Shown here in pieces: positions 49,195 to 57,170 of a stretch of DNA of 64,000 nucleotides. This stretch comes from DAOUEX01 sp034430235 (GTDB lineage: Bacteria > Chloroflexota > Anaerolineae > UBA2200), in the NCBI GenBank assembly GCA_964478075.1, contig CAYZGO010000011.1:36469-100468 (forward strand), read 5' to 3'. Both the position numbers and the translations under genes were made by a program. The first letter of the stretch is position 1; every line of letters starts with the position of its first letter. The notes beneath the pieces were generated by a model. The model ran no database searches, was not told the DNA's origin, and saw nothing but the letters and a program-made list of their open reading frames with translations.

Positions 49195-50090
49195 GCTACG
49201 ACATTGAAGAACGGGAACTGATGTATTCAGGCCACGTTGCGTGCCCAGGCTGTGGCGCACCTATGGCCATGCGTTACGCGCTGAAGGCTCTGGGGGAAAA
49301 CACGGTCGTGGTCATTCCTGCCTCTTGCTGGTCAATCATTGCTGGCCCGTTTCCCTACTCGGCTGTGCAGGTGCCCTTGCTGCACACGCTTTTTGAGACG
49401 GGTGGGTCCATGGCCGCTGGCGTGAAGGCTGGGCTGGAGGCCCGTGGCCTCAAAGACACAACGGTCATGACCTGGGCTGGTGATGGTGGCACTTTCGACA
49501 TAGGCTTGCAGTCACTGTCGGCGGCTGTGGAGCGCAACGAAGACTTTATCTACGTCTGCTACGACAACGAGGCGTACATGAACACCGGCATCCAGCGCAG
49601 TTCGGCGACGCCTTGGGGCGCGTGGACAACCACCACGCCCGTGCGGCATCCCAAGGAGCAGCCGAAGAAGGACATGATGGCAATCATGGCTGCCCATCGC
49701 ATACCCTACACTGCCACGGCTACTGTCGCTTATGCCGAAGATTTTGTGCGCAAGGTGCGCAAGGCCAAGAACATTCGCGGTTCCAAATTCCTGCACGTGT
49801 TGTCGCCGTGCCCACCTGGTTGGAAGTCAGAGCCAGCATATTCTGTGCGCATCTCGCGTCTGGCCGTTCAGACTCGTGTGTTCCCGCTCTATGAGATTGA
49901 GAACGGCGAGAAGTACACCATCAATGTCTGGCCCAAGGAGAGGGTCCCGGTCGAGGAGTACTTGGGACTGCAGGGACGTTTTGCCCATCTGAAGCCTGAA
50001 GACATCCAGACGATTCAGGAGAACGTGGACCGTGAGTGGGAGAAGCTCGTAGCAAAGGCCAGAGCAAGCGGGCAGGAAATCCCTGACTAG
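49191..50090 (+). CDS. porB: 2-oxoacid:ferredoxin oxidoreductase beta subunit
   Basis: The 299-residue protein starts at the GTG at 49191, four bases into the overlap with porA. It has the CPGCGAPMAMRYALKAL cluster/TPP motif, TWAGDGGTFDIGLQSLSA (Mg-TPP site) and NEAYMNTGIQRSSATPWGAW. The conserved fourth cysteine of the cluster is in VLSPCPPGW. It completes the pyruvate:ferredoxin oxidoreductase. About 6 bases after the stop begins an AGAAACCCGG palindrome that may end the transcript. Confidence 0.95.
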   Translation: MSYDIEERELMYSGHVACPGCGAPMAMRYALKALGENTVVVIPASCWSIIAGPFPYSAVQVPLLHTLFETGGSMAAGVKAGLEARGLKDTTVMTWAGDGGTFDIGLQSLSAAVERNEDFIYVCYDNEAYMNTGIQRSSATPWGAWTTTTPVRHPKEQPKKDMMAIMAAHRIPYTATATVAYAEDFVRKVRKAKNIRGSKFLHVLSPCPPGWKSEPAYSVRISRLAVQTRVFPLYEIENGEKYTINVWPKERVPVEEYLGLQGRFAHLKPEDIQTIQENVDREWEKLVAKARASGQEIPD

Positions 50091-50096
50091 GAAGCA

Positions 50097-50127
50097 GAAA
50101 CCCGGTTTCTCCCAGAAACCAGGTTTC
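50097..50127. repeat. AGAAACCCGGTTTCT tandem palindrome
   Basis: AGAAACCCGGTTTCT and AGAAACCAGGTTTCT lie in tandem, each a self-complementary or nearly self-complementary unit. It is located 7 bases after porB. Confidence 0.75.
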
Positions 50128-50147
50128 TAATCGGGCCCTGCAATGAA

Positions 50148-50192
50148 TCCTGCCAGTGCTCTGCGCTCTCTGCGTCTCTGCGGTGAATCCTT
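50148..50192. repeat. CCGCAGAGACGCAGAG repeat, inverted orientation
   Basis: CTCTGCGCTCTCTGCGTCTCTGCGGTG is the reverse complement of the family consensus. It ends about 24 bases before the MBL hydrolase start, like the copy at 58779-58797 before butyrate kinase. Confidence 0.75.
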
Positions 50193-50215
50193 TTACCTGT
50201 TTGGCGAGGAGCAAG

Positions 50216-51052
50216 ATGCGCCTGGGCAACGTTGAACTCTTTGTGCTAAGTGATGGCCAGTTCCGCGTGGACGGCGGTGGAATGTTCGGCCTGGTGCCCA
50301 AAGTGCTTTGGGAGAAGGTGATTCAGGCCGACGAGCTGAACCGCGTGCCGGTGGCGCTCAACTGCCTGCTCATTATCTCAGAGGGCAAACGCATCCTGGT
50401 GGATACTGGCTTGGGTCGCAAACTATCGCCCAAGGAGTATGAGAACCATGCCCTGCGACGCGAACAGGGTGACCTACTGGACGACCTGCAGAGGGCGGGG
50501 TACACCCCCAGTGACATTGACATCGTGATCAACACCCACTTGCATTCGGATCACTGCGGGGGGAACACCATCTTGCGTGATGGGGCGCCTGTGCCGACGT
50601 TCCCCAATGCGCAGTATTGGATCCAGCGGCGGGAATGGGCCGATGCCTGCTATCCCAACGAACGCACGCGTAACACGTATCTGCCGGAGAATCTGCGACC
50701 GGTTCAGGAGTCTGGTCAGCTCACGTTGCTCTCTGGGGGCACGCGTGTCACCGGGAAAGTGCGCTGCAAGGTGACCAGGGGGCATACGCGGGCGCACCAG
50801 AGTGTGATCATCGAATCTGAGGGAGAAACAGCGGTTTTCCTGGGAGATCTGGCACCCGTGGCTGTGAATCTTGAGCGCCTGGCGTGGATAGCGGCTTTTG
50901 ACGTGGAGCCTCTCGAAACGCTGGAGACGAAGCGCGCGATGAGAGATTGGGTGCTGGAAAGGCACGCTTTGCTGATCTTCGTACACGATGTGCGCATGCC
51001 TGTGGGATACTTGCGGGAAGATGAGGGACGCTTCAGGGTCGAAGCCCCCTAG
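50216..51052 (+). CDS. MBL-fold metallo-hydrolase
   Basis: The ATG at 50216 follows GCGAGGAG by 4 bases. The 278-residue protein has the metallo-beta-lactamase fold: NCLLIISEGKRILVDTGLGR, then NTHLHSDHCGGN with His108, His110, Asp112 and His113 as metal ligands, VTRGHTRAHQSVIIE and FLGDLAPVAVNLE. This arrangement is typical of lactonases and other general MBL hydrolases. The substrate is unknown. It stands alone after the POR operon and before a terminator. Confidence 0.87.
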   Translation: MRLGNVELFVLSDGQFRVDGGGMFGLVPKVLWEKVIQADELNRVPVALNCLLIISEGKRILVDTGLGRKLSPKEYENHALRREQGDLLDDLQRAGYTPSDIDIVINTHLHSDHCGGNTILRDGAPVPTFPNAQYWIQRREWADACYPNERTRNTYLPENLRPVQESGQLTLLSGGTRVTGKVRCKVTRGHTRAHQSVIIESEGETAVFLGDLAPVAVNLERLAWIAAFDVEPLETLETKRAMRDWVLERHALLIFVHDVRMPVGYLREDEGRFRVEAP

Positions 51053-51131
51053 GTGGGGCGGGGCTGTTGGGTGGTCTACCTGCCTTGTGATTACTCAGCG
51101 TTCTCTGCCAGCTCCGCGGTGGAAAAGAACA

Positions 51132-51164
51132 AAGCAAGGGATGGGCAGATGCTATCCCTTGCTT
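51132..51164. terminator. bidirectional rho-independent terminator
   Basis: Stem AAGCAAGGGAT (51132-51142) pairs with ATCCCTTGCTT (51154-51164); an 11-base loop lies between. TATTAT follows on the plus strand and TTGTTCTTTTCC on the minus strand. It separates the converging MBL hydrolase and lipoprotein genes. Confidence 0.85.
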
Positions 51165-51201
51165 TATTATGTTAGTGCTCACAGGTGCACGCTGGTGCTG
51201 C

Positions 51202-51549
51202 CTATGACGATGGGTAGGACACAGGCGTGGGGCTGGGTCCAGGAGTTGCAGGCGCAGGGTACGGCACGGTCGTCCCCTCTGGCGTTGCTGTGGGTGGAAG
51301 CGGCGTGGGTTGTGGCGTGGTTGGTGGCTGGAGAGTCGGATCGTATGTTGGCAGCAAGGTAGTCGCTTCGCCTGTTGCCTGTAGCGGTAACACGGTGACA
51401 GGAATGACTCCTGGCGTCCGAGTAGGTGTCGGCGTGGGAGTGCCTGATTTGCAGCCTGCCAGCGCCAGCGCGGATATCAACAGGGCCAGCAGCAGGCCCA
51501 TAAGGCATGCTCTTAACGGCCAGGATCTTTCAACTGAGTGGTGCCTCAT
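51202..51549 (-). CDS. small Thr/Pro-rich lipoprotein
   Basis: The 115-residue protein starts at 51549 with GGAGGAAG about 9 bases upstream. It has a basic N-terminus, a hydrophobic stretch (LMGLLLALLISALALAGC) and a good lipobox LALAGC, then an almost pure Pro/Thr/Ser tail (TPTPTPTRTPGV...TPLPPTATPEG). It is exported and lipidated, and the tail is probably an extended surface spacer. There is no recognisable domain. It may anchor or space another protein, or be a wall-linked filler. Confidence 0.7.
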   Translation of the reverse strand: MRHHSVERSWPLRACLMGLLLALLISALALAGCKSGTPTPTPTRTPGVIPVTVLPLQATGEATTLLPTYDPTLQPPTTPQPTPLPPTATPEGTTVPYPAPATPGPSPTPVSYPSS

Positions 51550-51637
51550 TGGCTTTCTTCCTCCTTCGCGTTCTCAAGCTGTAGGCCAGTATAACATACA
51601 TCCCCGAATTTCGCAAAGAGCATAAGCGCAACGGTGG

Positions 51638-51741
51638 TGTAGGGGCGAGGCATTCCCACGTGGCCCATCCCAATCGGAAATGCCTCAGAGTACGGCATTC
51701 GTGGCGGGAGAGACCAGCGCAGCGGAATGCCTCGCCCCTAC
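51638..51741. repeat. 104-bp element with perfect 18-bp terminal inverted repeats
   Basis: GTAGGGGCGAGGCATTCC (51638-51655) and its perfect complement (51724-51741) bound 68 bases that hold further ATGCC/GGCAT pairs. It resembles a small non-autonomous insertion (MITE-like) and contains no gene. Confidence 0.75.
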
Positions 51742-51763
51742 GGGAGATCGCGATTGGCCGGCT

Positions 51764-51792
51764 TTGACCAAGCTCTGAATGTGTGCTATCAT
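51764..51792 (+). promoter_or_regulatory. sigma-70-type promoter, TTGACC-17-TATCAT
   Basis: TTGACC (51764-51769) and TATCAT (51787-51792) are 17 bases apart. It lies about 145 bases before the DUF1294 gene and just after the 104-bp element. Confidence 0.6.
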
Positions 51793-51936
51793 TATGTTAC
51801 TCTGACCAAGAACACGCGGAATGTGGCAAGAGCCCTGCACTAGCGTGGGGCAGGGGTATCGGCGTTGCGCAAGGTGATAGCCAACTGGCAGAGCCTGGTC
51901 GAGGACAGTCTGTTTCGACACTGAGGTTAGCATGAG

Positions 51937-52296
51937 ATGCGTTATTACATGTCTTTTGGCCTTCTGAGCTCTGCCATAGTGGCGTTCCTCTATCTCTTCA
52001 TCTACAGCAACACCACCTGCAATCCCTACGCCGTGTGGGTGGCTGCCCTGACGATAACCACGTTCGTCATGTACGGCCTCGATAAGCTGCTTTCCAAGAT
52101 GGGGAATGCGCGCATCCCGGAGCTTATCTTGCACCTTCTGGCCATACTCGGCGGGTTCCCTGGCGCTTGGCTAGGCATGGCACTCTTCAGGCACAAGACC
52201 AATGTCCGCGAACATCCGTGGTTCGTGCCTGTTCTCCTCCTCAGCACTCTGGGGCACGGGCTGTTGACCTACTACTGGTTCTTTGTCGGCAATTGA
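51937..52296 (+). CDS. DUF1294-family membrane protein
   Basis: The 119-residue protein has four hydrophobic segments and the family motifs FVMYGLDKLLSKMGNARIPE and GGFPGAWLGMALFRHKTN. DUF1294 proteins are small membrane proteins of unknown function. The His-Lys-Thr motif (RHKT) and the DK in the second segment are conserved. It is a single-gene unit behind the promoter at 51764; GAGG lies about 12 bases upstream. Confidence 0.85.
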   Translation: MRYYMSFGLLSSAIVAFLYLFIYSNTTCNPYAVWVAALTITTFVMYGLDKLLSKMGNARIPELILHLLAILGGFPGAWLGMALFRHKTNVREHPWFVPVLLLSTLGHGLLTYYWFFVGN

Positions 52297-52381
52297 AGGG
52301 ACGACTTACGAGGCTCTGCAGCTCACACCTTTGGACATTGGCAGCGGCGTTTCTGGATAACATCTGAGAAAGGGGCTCACA

Positions 52382-52606
52382 ATGCCACCGAAATACCGGT
52401 CCACTGTGCAGGTCGTTCCGAACGAGCTCAGCGTCCAAATCTACCGCCATGAGGTTCCGTATTTCCAACCCGTCCCTTGCTGGACCTACATCACCGACGG
52501 GTTGTGGGCGCACAAGCAAAAGGAAGATCCTAACCCTCGAGCGATAGGAGGGCGGACGCATGTGCCGCACCGGCCTGAAGTGCCGGTGCTGGGTTTGATT
52601 GAGTGA
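52382..52606 (+). CDS. small unassigned protein, probably truncated at its C-terminus
   Basis: The 74-codon frame has AAGGGG about 9 bases upstream of its ATG. The first 45 residues (MPPKYRSTVQVVPNELSVQI, CWTYITDGLWAHKQKE) look like the N-terminus of a folded domain that I cannot name. After DPNPRA the coding sequence runs into a dispersed hairpin (52567-52589) and ends. It may be a gene cut off by repeat insertion. A small peptide substrate for the radical SAM gene downstream is a less likely alternative. Confidence 0.45.
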   Translation: MPPKYRSTVQVVPNELSVQIYRHEVPYFQPVPCWTYITDGLWAHKQKEDPNPRAIGGRTHVPHRPEVPVLGLIE

Positions 52607-52645
52607 ATGGGCGAGCAATCCACCACCGCCTGTTTCACGGCGGTG
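52567..52645. repeat. two hairpins upstream of the radical SAM gene
   Basis: GCACCGGCC...GGCCGGTGC-type hairpin at 52567-52589 (arms GCACCGGC/GCCGGTGC) and CACCGCC/GGCGGTG at 52624-52645. The second ends just before the ribosome site at 52649-52656. Confidence 0.75.
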
Positions 52646-52658
52646 CGCGAGGGAAGCT

Positions 52659-53672
52659 ATGATGACCAAGCTGTACGTACCAGAGCCATTCTCAGGCGGC
52701 ATACTCCTCTCTTACAAATGCACGAGTCGCTGCAAGCATTGCTTGTATGCGTGCTCCCCAAAGTGGAAGGGCGACTGGCTCCCCGAGGAGGACGCAGAAG
52801 AGATTCTCACTCAGCTGTCCGCCAAGCTTGGAGGCAAGTATCGCTATCCAGGGCGGATCGGCGTCAATCAAGGGATTCATTTCTCCGGCGGCGAGCCCTT
52901 CCTTAACTTTGATTTGCTCCTCAAGGTCACAGAAATCGCGCACCGGCTTGGCATTCCGTCTACCTTTGTGGAAACGAATTGCTTCTGGTGCAGGGATGAC
53001 GAAACGAGCAGGGAAAAGCTAAGGCAGCTCAAAAAGGCAGGATTGGATGGCATACTCATCAGCGCCAATCCTTTCGTCGTGGAACAGGTGCCCTTTGAGC
53101 GCATCAAGAGGGCTGCTAGAATCAGTACGGAAGTGTTTCATGAGAACGCCATCGTCTACCAGATGTTCTTCTACGAGCAATTCTCAAGCCTAGGCCTGGA
53201 GGGCACTTTGCCTTTTGAACAGTATATGCAGCAGGCGGGCTACGGCCTGCGCCACGCTGAGTTGCTCCCTGGTGGCCGCGTTCCCTACAAGCTAGGACAC
53301 CTTTTCAAACAGTATCCAGCAAAGCATTTCTTTGCGCAATCCTGCAGGCAGGAACTGATAAGGGATTGGCACATCCACGTAGACAACTATTGCAACTTTG
53401 TCCCAGGGTACTGTGCTGGCATATCTTTGGGTGACGCACGTGATCTTGATGCCATCTGCCAGGGGATAGATTTGGACGCGCTCCCGGTTCTTGAGGCGCT
53501 GCTGACCAGCATGGAGAAGCTGTACATTCTCGGCGAGGAATTTGGCTATCAGGAGCAGGAAGGGTATGTTTCCAAGTGCCATCTTTGTCTCGACATAAGA
53601 AGGCACCTGGTGAAACTTGGCCGGTTCAAAGAACTCAGACCAGAGGAATTCTACGAGCACCTCGAAGATTAG
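52659..53672 (+). CDS. radical SAM protein with cysteine-rich C-terminus
   Basis: Two ATG codons at 52659 and 52662 are possible; the ribosome site GAGGGAAG fits the second. The protein of about 337 residues has the CxxxCxxC cluster in YKCTSRCKHCLYACSP, the GGEP motif (HFSGGEPFLNFDLL), and a C-terminal set of cysteines (CRQEL, YCNFVPGYCAG, CHLCLDIRRHL) that may hold an auxiliary cluster as in SPASM-type enzymes. The substrate is unknown. The gene stands alone apart from the small frame at 52382. Confidence 0.88.
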   Translation: MMTKLYVPEPFSGGILLSYKCTSRCKHCLYACSPKWKGDWLPEEDAEEILTQLSAKLGGKYRYPGRIGVNQGIHFSGGEPFLNFDLLLKVTEIAHRLGIPSTFVETNCFWCRDDETSREKLRQLKKAGLDGILISANPFVVEQVPFERIKRAARISTEVFHENAIVYQMFFYEQFSSLGLEGTLPFEQYMQQAGYGLRHAELLPGGRVPYKLGHLFKQYPAKHFFAQSCRQELIRDWHIHVDNYCNFVPGYCAGISLGDARDLDAICQGIDLDALPVLEALLTSMEKLYILGEEFGYQEQEGYVSKCHLCLDIRRHLVKLGRFKELRPEEFYEHLED

Positions 53673-53757
53673 AAGCCCGGTTTCTCAAGTAAGCAGCGAA
53701 TCGACTCTGCACTAGGGGCGGATTTGGCGGGCAGTCGCCAAAAACCGGGTTTCTGAA
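53671..53757. repeat. AGAAACCCGG-type inverted-repeat element
   Basis: AGAAGCCCGGTTTCT (53671-53685) and AAAACCGGGTTTCT (53742-53755) lie about 55 bases apart, as at 29328-29416. It lies between the convergent radical SAM and MFS genes. Confidence 0.65.
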
Positions 53758-53887
53758 ACGGATACAGGCCGGAGGATAGGGAGAATCCTGCTCGACACGC
53801 CTGAACATACGTCATCCTGGCCAATCGCAGACGTCGCAGAGGGCGCAGCGCCGCCATGTCTTGCCCCGGCTAGGCAAAGCTGCGCCC

Positions 53888-55000
53888 CTACACAGGCAGC
53901 AGGAACACCAGCGGCAGGCCAAGCAGCGGCATGATGGCGCTGACGGTGAACGCCAGGCGCAGCCCAAATGCATCCCCCATCGCGCCCAGCGCGACTACTA
54001 CGACTGAGCGGAGGACGAAACTCAGAGCCATGTAAACGCCGTTGGCCAGTGCGCGGTTCTCGGGAAAGCTCTCCTGCACCAGGGCCATGATGACCGGTGT
54101 GATGGACAGCGCGGTGAAGCCCAGCACTAGCAGGATCAGGAGCTGGGCTGCGCCGCTGACTGACAGAAAGACGAACATCAAGAGCGGTGTCGTCAACATG
54201 GAAACCAGGAGGATCAGCCGACGGCCCAGCCGGTCGCTCAGCGAGCCTCCTACCAGCGCGCCCACTACGCCTGCTGCTTGCAGCGCCGAGAGGGAGATGC
54301 CGGCAACCCAGAGGTCAGCGCCCTCCTCGCTGAGGAAGATGGGGAGGTAGGTGGTCAGCGCCGAGGTCATGAAGGAGCGCGCCACGATGATGCCCACCAG
54401 CGGCATCATGAGCGGTGCCATGCCGCGCAACGCCTGCCGCCAGGGCAGTTCCTGCCCCGCATTCGGGGAGCGTGCCGACACGTTTCTGAGCCGTACGTAG
54501 AGGATGGCTGAACCCAACAGCCCGATGGTCATCAGCCAGGGCGTGCCCCGCGTGCCCAGCAGCGCGATCGTGCTGACGATCACGATTGGTCCCAGGGTGC
54601 GACCTAACTCACCGCCCACCATCCAGAGGCTCATCCCCTGGCCAAGGCGTCGCCCCGACAGGTTGCCAGCCATTACTGGTCCCACGGCGTGAAAGCCGGC
54701 TGAACTGATGCCGGTAACCATGAGGAACAAGGCTAGAATGGCATAGCTCCGTGTCATCGCCAGCAAGCTCATCATTGTGGCGGTCACTGCGGGAGCCAGG
54801 ATGACAAGGTAGCGCAGGCTCACACGGTCAGCCAGATGACCAACGATGGGTTGGAGCAGCGACGGCCCCTGGATGAAAACGGTCAGCAGCCCTGCCTCTG
54901 TCATTGACAAAGACAGGTTCGTGATGAACACTGGCAAGAGGGGAGCCAGGAAAGCGGTGTAGGTATCGTGCAGCCAATGGGCGGCGGCGACGGTCAGCAC
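53888..55000 (-). CDS. MFS transporter (fosmidomycin-resistance-like)
   Basis: From the GTG at 55000 the 370-residue protein has eleven to twelve hydrophobic helices and the family's N-terminal pattern AHWLHDTYTAFLAPLLPVF, close to Fsr-type drug efflux proteins. No good ribosome site lies before this GTG. Upstream the frame stays open to about 55078, where AGGAGG is followed at 5 bases by an ATT codon (IPPTTSSTASASKDKAAEAA). The real start may therefore be a rare ATT start. The substrate could be a drug or a metabolite. Confidence 0.75.
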   Translation of the reverse strand: MLTVAAAHWLHDTYTAFLAPLLPVFITNLSLSMTEAGLLTVFIQGPSLLQPIVGHLADRVSLRYLVILAPAVTATMMSLLAMTRSYAILALFLMVTGISSAGFHAVGPVMAGNLSGRRLGQGMSLWMVGGELGRTLGPIVIVSTIALLGTRGTPWLMTIGLLGSAILYVRLRNVSARSPNAGQELPWRQALRGMAPLMMPLVGIIVARSFMTSALTTYLPIFLSEEGADLWVAGISLSALQAAGVVGALVGGSLSDRLGRRLILLVSMLTTPLLMFVFLSVSGAAQLLILLVLGFTALSITPVIMALVQESFPENRALANGVYMALSFVLRSVVVVALGAMGDAFGLRLAFTVSAIMPLLGLPLVFLLPV

Positions 55001-55328
55001 GCGGCCTGTCTGGAATTGCGCAGCTTCAGCAGCTTTGTCCTTCGATGCGCTTGCAGTGCTACTAGTCGTGGGCGGAATGATGACCTCCTGTACAGCGAGT
55101 GTGGACGATGCAGACCGAGTAGATGCTTCGCCTGCAAGTCAGCCAGACCTGGCCAAACTCACATCCCAGTAGATAGGATTATAGTGCTTTCGACATCCTG
55201 TGCCAAGTCCGTGCTGCCTGCGGCTGTAGTTCACTTTTGAGGCAGACGTCAACTTGGACCATGTTCACCAGCAGTTGCACTGCGGGTCGAGTCGGCAAGG
55301 GGCGTTGGGCGTGCGAATACGCGGCAGT

Positions 55329-55470
55329 ACCTTTGTCTTTACGCCACCTCTAGCCTTTACGCCTAGAGGCGTAAACGGAAGGCGCCGTCTACGCCTTGTC
55401 GCGTACCTCTGGTCTTTACGCCAGAGGCGTAAACGGGAGACAAGGTAAACGGGAGACAAGGTAAACGGCA
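55329..55470. repeat. TTTACGCC-family tandem hairpins
   Basis: CTCTAGCCTTTACGCCTAGAG followed by GCGTAAACGG, then CTCTGGTCTTTACGCCAGAG and GCGTAAACGG, and two GGGAGACAAGGTAAAC units. Thirty-nine bases at the start are identical to 18047-18085. No gene lies between 55090 and 55633. Confidence 0.75.
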
Positions 55471-55633
55471 ACTGCGGCTGAAGATGGTAGATATGACCAC
55501 ACTTTGGAAGAGCCTTCGGCTGCTGTACCTGCCTTTGGCATTCCATGCCCCTTTGGAGTATACTTGTGTGCAGCAGCGGCGGCCAGCGAGTGCTGGCTGT
55601 CCGTTGCCATTTGCGACGTAGGAGGGTAGTTCG

Positions 55634-55873
55634 ATGATTGGTCCTTCGACTCAGTGGATGTTGGACGAAGACGTCCTGCGTTGTCCGGCTTGTGTCAGCG
55701 ATCCCAAGCGTGACCCGGAGAACAAGGACGTCGGCCGCCTTGATGTAGTCAAGAACAAGTGGCTGGTGTGCCCAGATTGCGGGCGCAAGTATCCGGTCGT
55801 GGATGACATCCCACAGATGTTGATTGAGATAGGGGATGAGCACCGCGATACGCCGGTGGAACAACTGGAGTAA
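55634..55873 (+). CDS. Trm112-like zinc-ribbon protein
   Basis: The 79-residue protein has two cysteine pairs: LRCPACVSDPKRDPENKDVG and WLVCPDCGRKYPVVDDIPQM, the Trm112 pattern that binds zinc. Bacterial Trm112-like proteins often activate methyltransferases or occur as stand-alone adaptors. The next gene, a secreted peptidase, is probably unrelated in function although it begins only 46 bases later. GGAGGG lies about 8 bases upstream. Confidence 0.9.
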   Translation: MIGPSTQWMLDEDVLRCPACVSDPKRDPENKDVGRLDVVKNKWLVCPDCGRKYPVVDDIPQMLIEIGDEHRDTPVEQLE

Positions 55874-55919
55874 ATGCGCCTGGCAAGCTGAACCACAGAA
55901 AGACGGCGCAGAGGTGTCT

Positions 55920-57170
55920 GTGAATAGGATCAGACGTAAACTCAGCCGTGCGCTGCTTGCCATTGCTCTCCTGGCGGGCATGGTGTGCTTGCTCGCCAGG
56001 GGCGGCGGGAGCGTGCGCGCAGACGGAGAAATCCAGGTCGTAGAGAACAGCTACGAGGTGGCGTTTTCCGAAGGCATCACCTTCCGCCTAGGACTGAAGG
56101 CTGAAGCGGCGATCAAGGAAGTGACGCTGTTCTACAGGCGGGTTGGGGAGGGACTGACGGTCAGAGTCCCTGTTTCTGTTGAGACTGGAGAGAGCGTTTT
56201 CACGCACACCTGGGAGCTCGAGCCTGGCGACGTGCCGGTTGGTGCGCGCATCGAGTACTACTGGCACATCATGGACGAAGCAGGCAGTGAATCGAAGACT
56301 TCCCCACTGGGCTTTGAATACAGAGACGACCGCTTCACCTGGAAGGCATTGGAGGAAGGCAGTATCATCCTGTTCTGGTACGGTTCGAATGAGGCGCAGG
56401 CGCGCCGCTTGTTGGATTATGCCACCAACTCCCTGGCACGTCTGCAGGACGAGATGGGCATCACGCTGGACAGCCCCGTCAAGATCTACGTCTATCAGAG
56501 CAAGTCTGACATGAACCTGGCCCTTCCGAGGAGTAGCGAAGCTTACGACGAGCGCATACTCACCCTGGGGGTGGTCGTTGACGATGCTACCATGCTCCTC
56601 CTGGGCTCGCATCGTGACGTCGAGGGGACCATAGCACACGAACTATCGCACATCGTCGTGGGCCTTGCCACTGACAACCCTTATGCCTCTCTGCCCCGCT
56701 GGCTGGATGAGGGCCTGGCGATGTACGCCGAGGAGAAGCTTCCTGCCCAAAACCGGCGTGCTCTAGAAGATGCGATCCGGCGCGATAGGTTGATTTCGGT
56801 GCGTTCCCTGTCTGGCTACACAGGCGACCCGTCACAGGTGGATCTCTTTTACGGGGAGGTCTACAGCCTGATTGAGTTCATGCTGCAGACATACGGTAAG
56901 GACAAAATGGCTCAGTTGCTCGACGCCATCCGTGAAGGGTTCTACCAGGAGGAAGCGCTGCAGCGCGTATACGGGTTTGGTATGGATGAGCTGGACCTGC
57001 GGTGGCGCAGGAGCCTGGGCTTGCAGGCGCGAGGGACGCCCAGTCCGACTGTCCCCGTAACCCCTGGCGCTGCTCGCCGCAGGGTCGTACCCTGTTGCGG
57101 TGTGTTCTACGGCGGATTGCTCGGCGTGGCGGCTCTTGTCTTCGGGAGGAGGCGTGCCAGAACTACCTGA
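55920..57170 (+). CDS. secreted MA-type metallopeptidase (HEXXH), membrane-anchored
   Basis: I chose the GTG at 55920, with GAGGTG just upstream. The 416-residue protein has a signal sequence (RALLAIALLAGMVCLLARG), an N-terminal beta-rich domain (residues 40-150, VSVETGESVFTHTWELEPG), and a metallopeptidase domain with HELSH (His240, Glu241, His244) and the third ligand Glu in WLDEGLAMYAEE about 24 residues later. The end GGLLGVAALVFGRRRARTT is a transmembrane anchor. It is probably a cell-surface peptidase; the substrate is unknown. It overlaps mutM by 17 bases. Confidence 0.88.
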   Translation: MNRIRRKLSRALLAIALLAGMVCLLARGGGSVRADGEIQVVENSYEVAFSEGITFRLGLKAEAAIKEVTLFYRRVGEGLTVRVPVSVETGESVFTHTWELEPGDVPVGARIEYYWHIMDEAGSESKTSPLGFEYRDDRFTWKALEEGSIILFWYGSNEAQARRLLDYATNSLARLQDEMGITLDSPVKIYVYQSKSDMNLALPRSSEAYDERILTLGVVVDDATMLLLGSHRDVEGTIAHELSHIVVGLATDNPYASLPRWLDEGLAMYAEEKLPAQNRRALEDAIRRDRLISVRSLSGYTGDPSQVDLFYGEVYSLIEFMLQTYGKDKMAQLLDAIREGFYQEEALQRVYGFGMDELDLRWRRSLGLQARGTPSPTVPVTPGAARRRVVPCCGVFYGGLLGVAALVFGRRRARTT

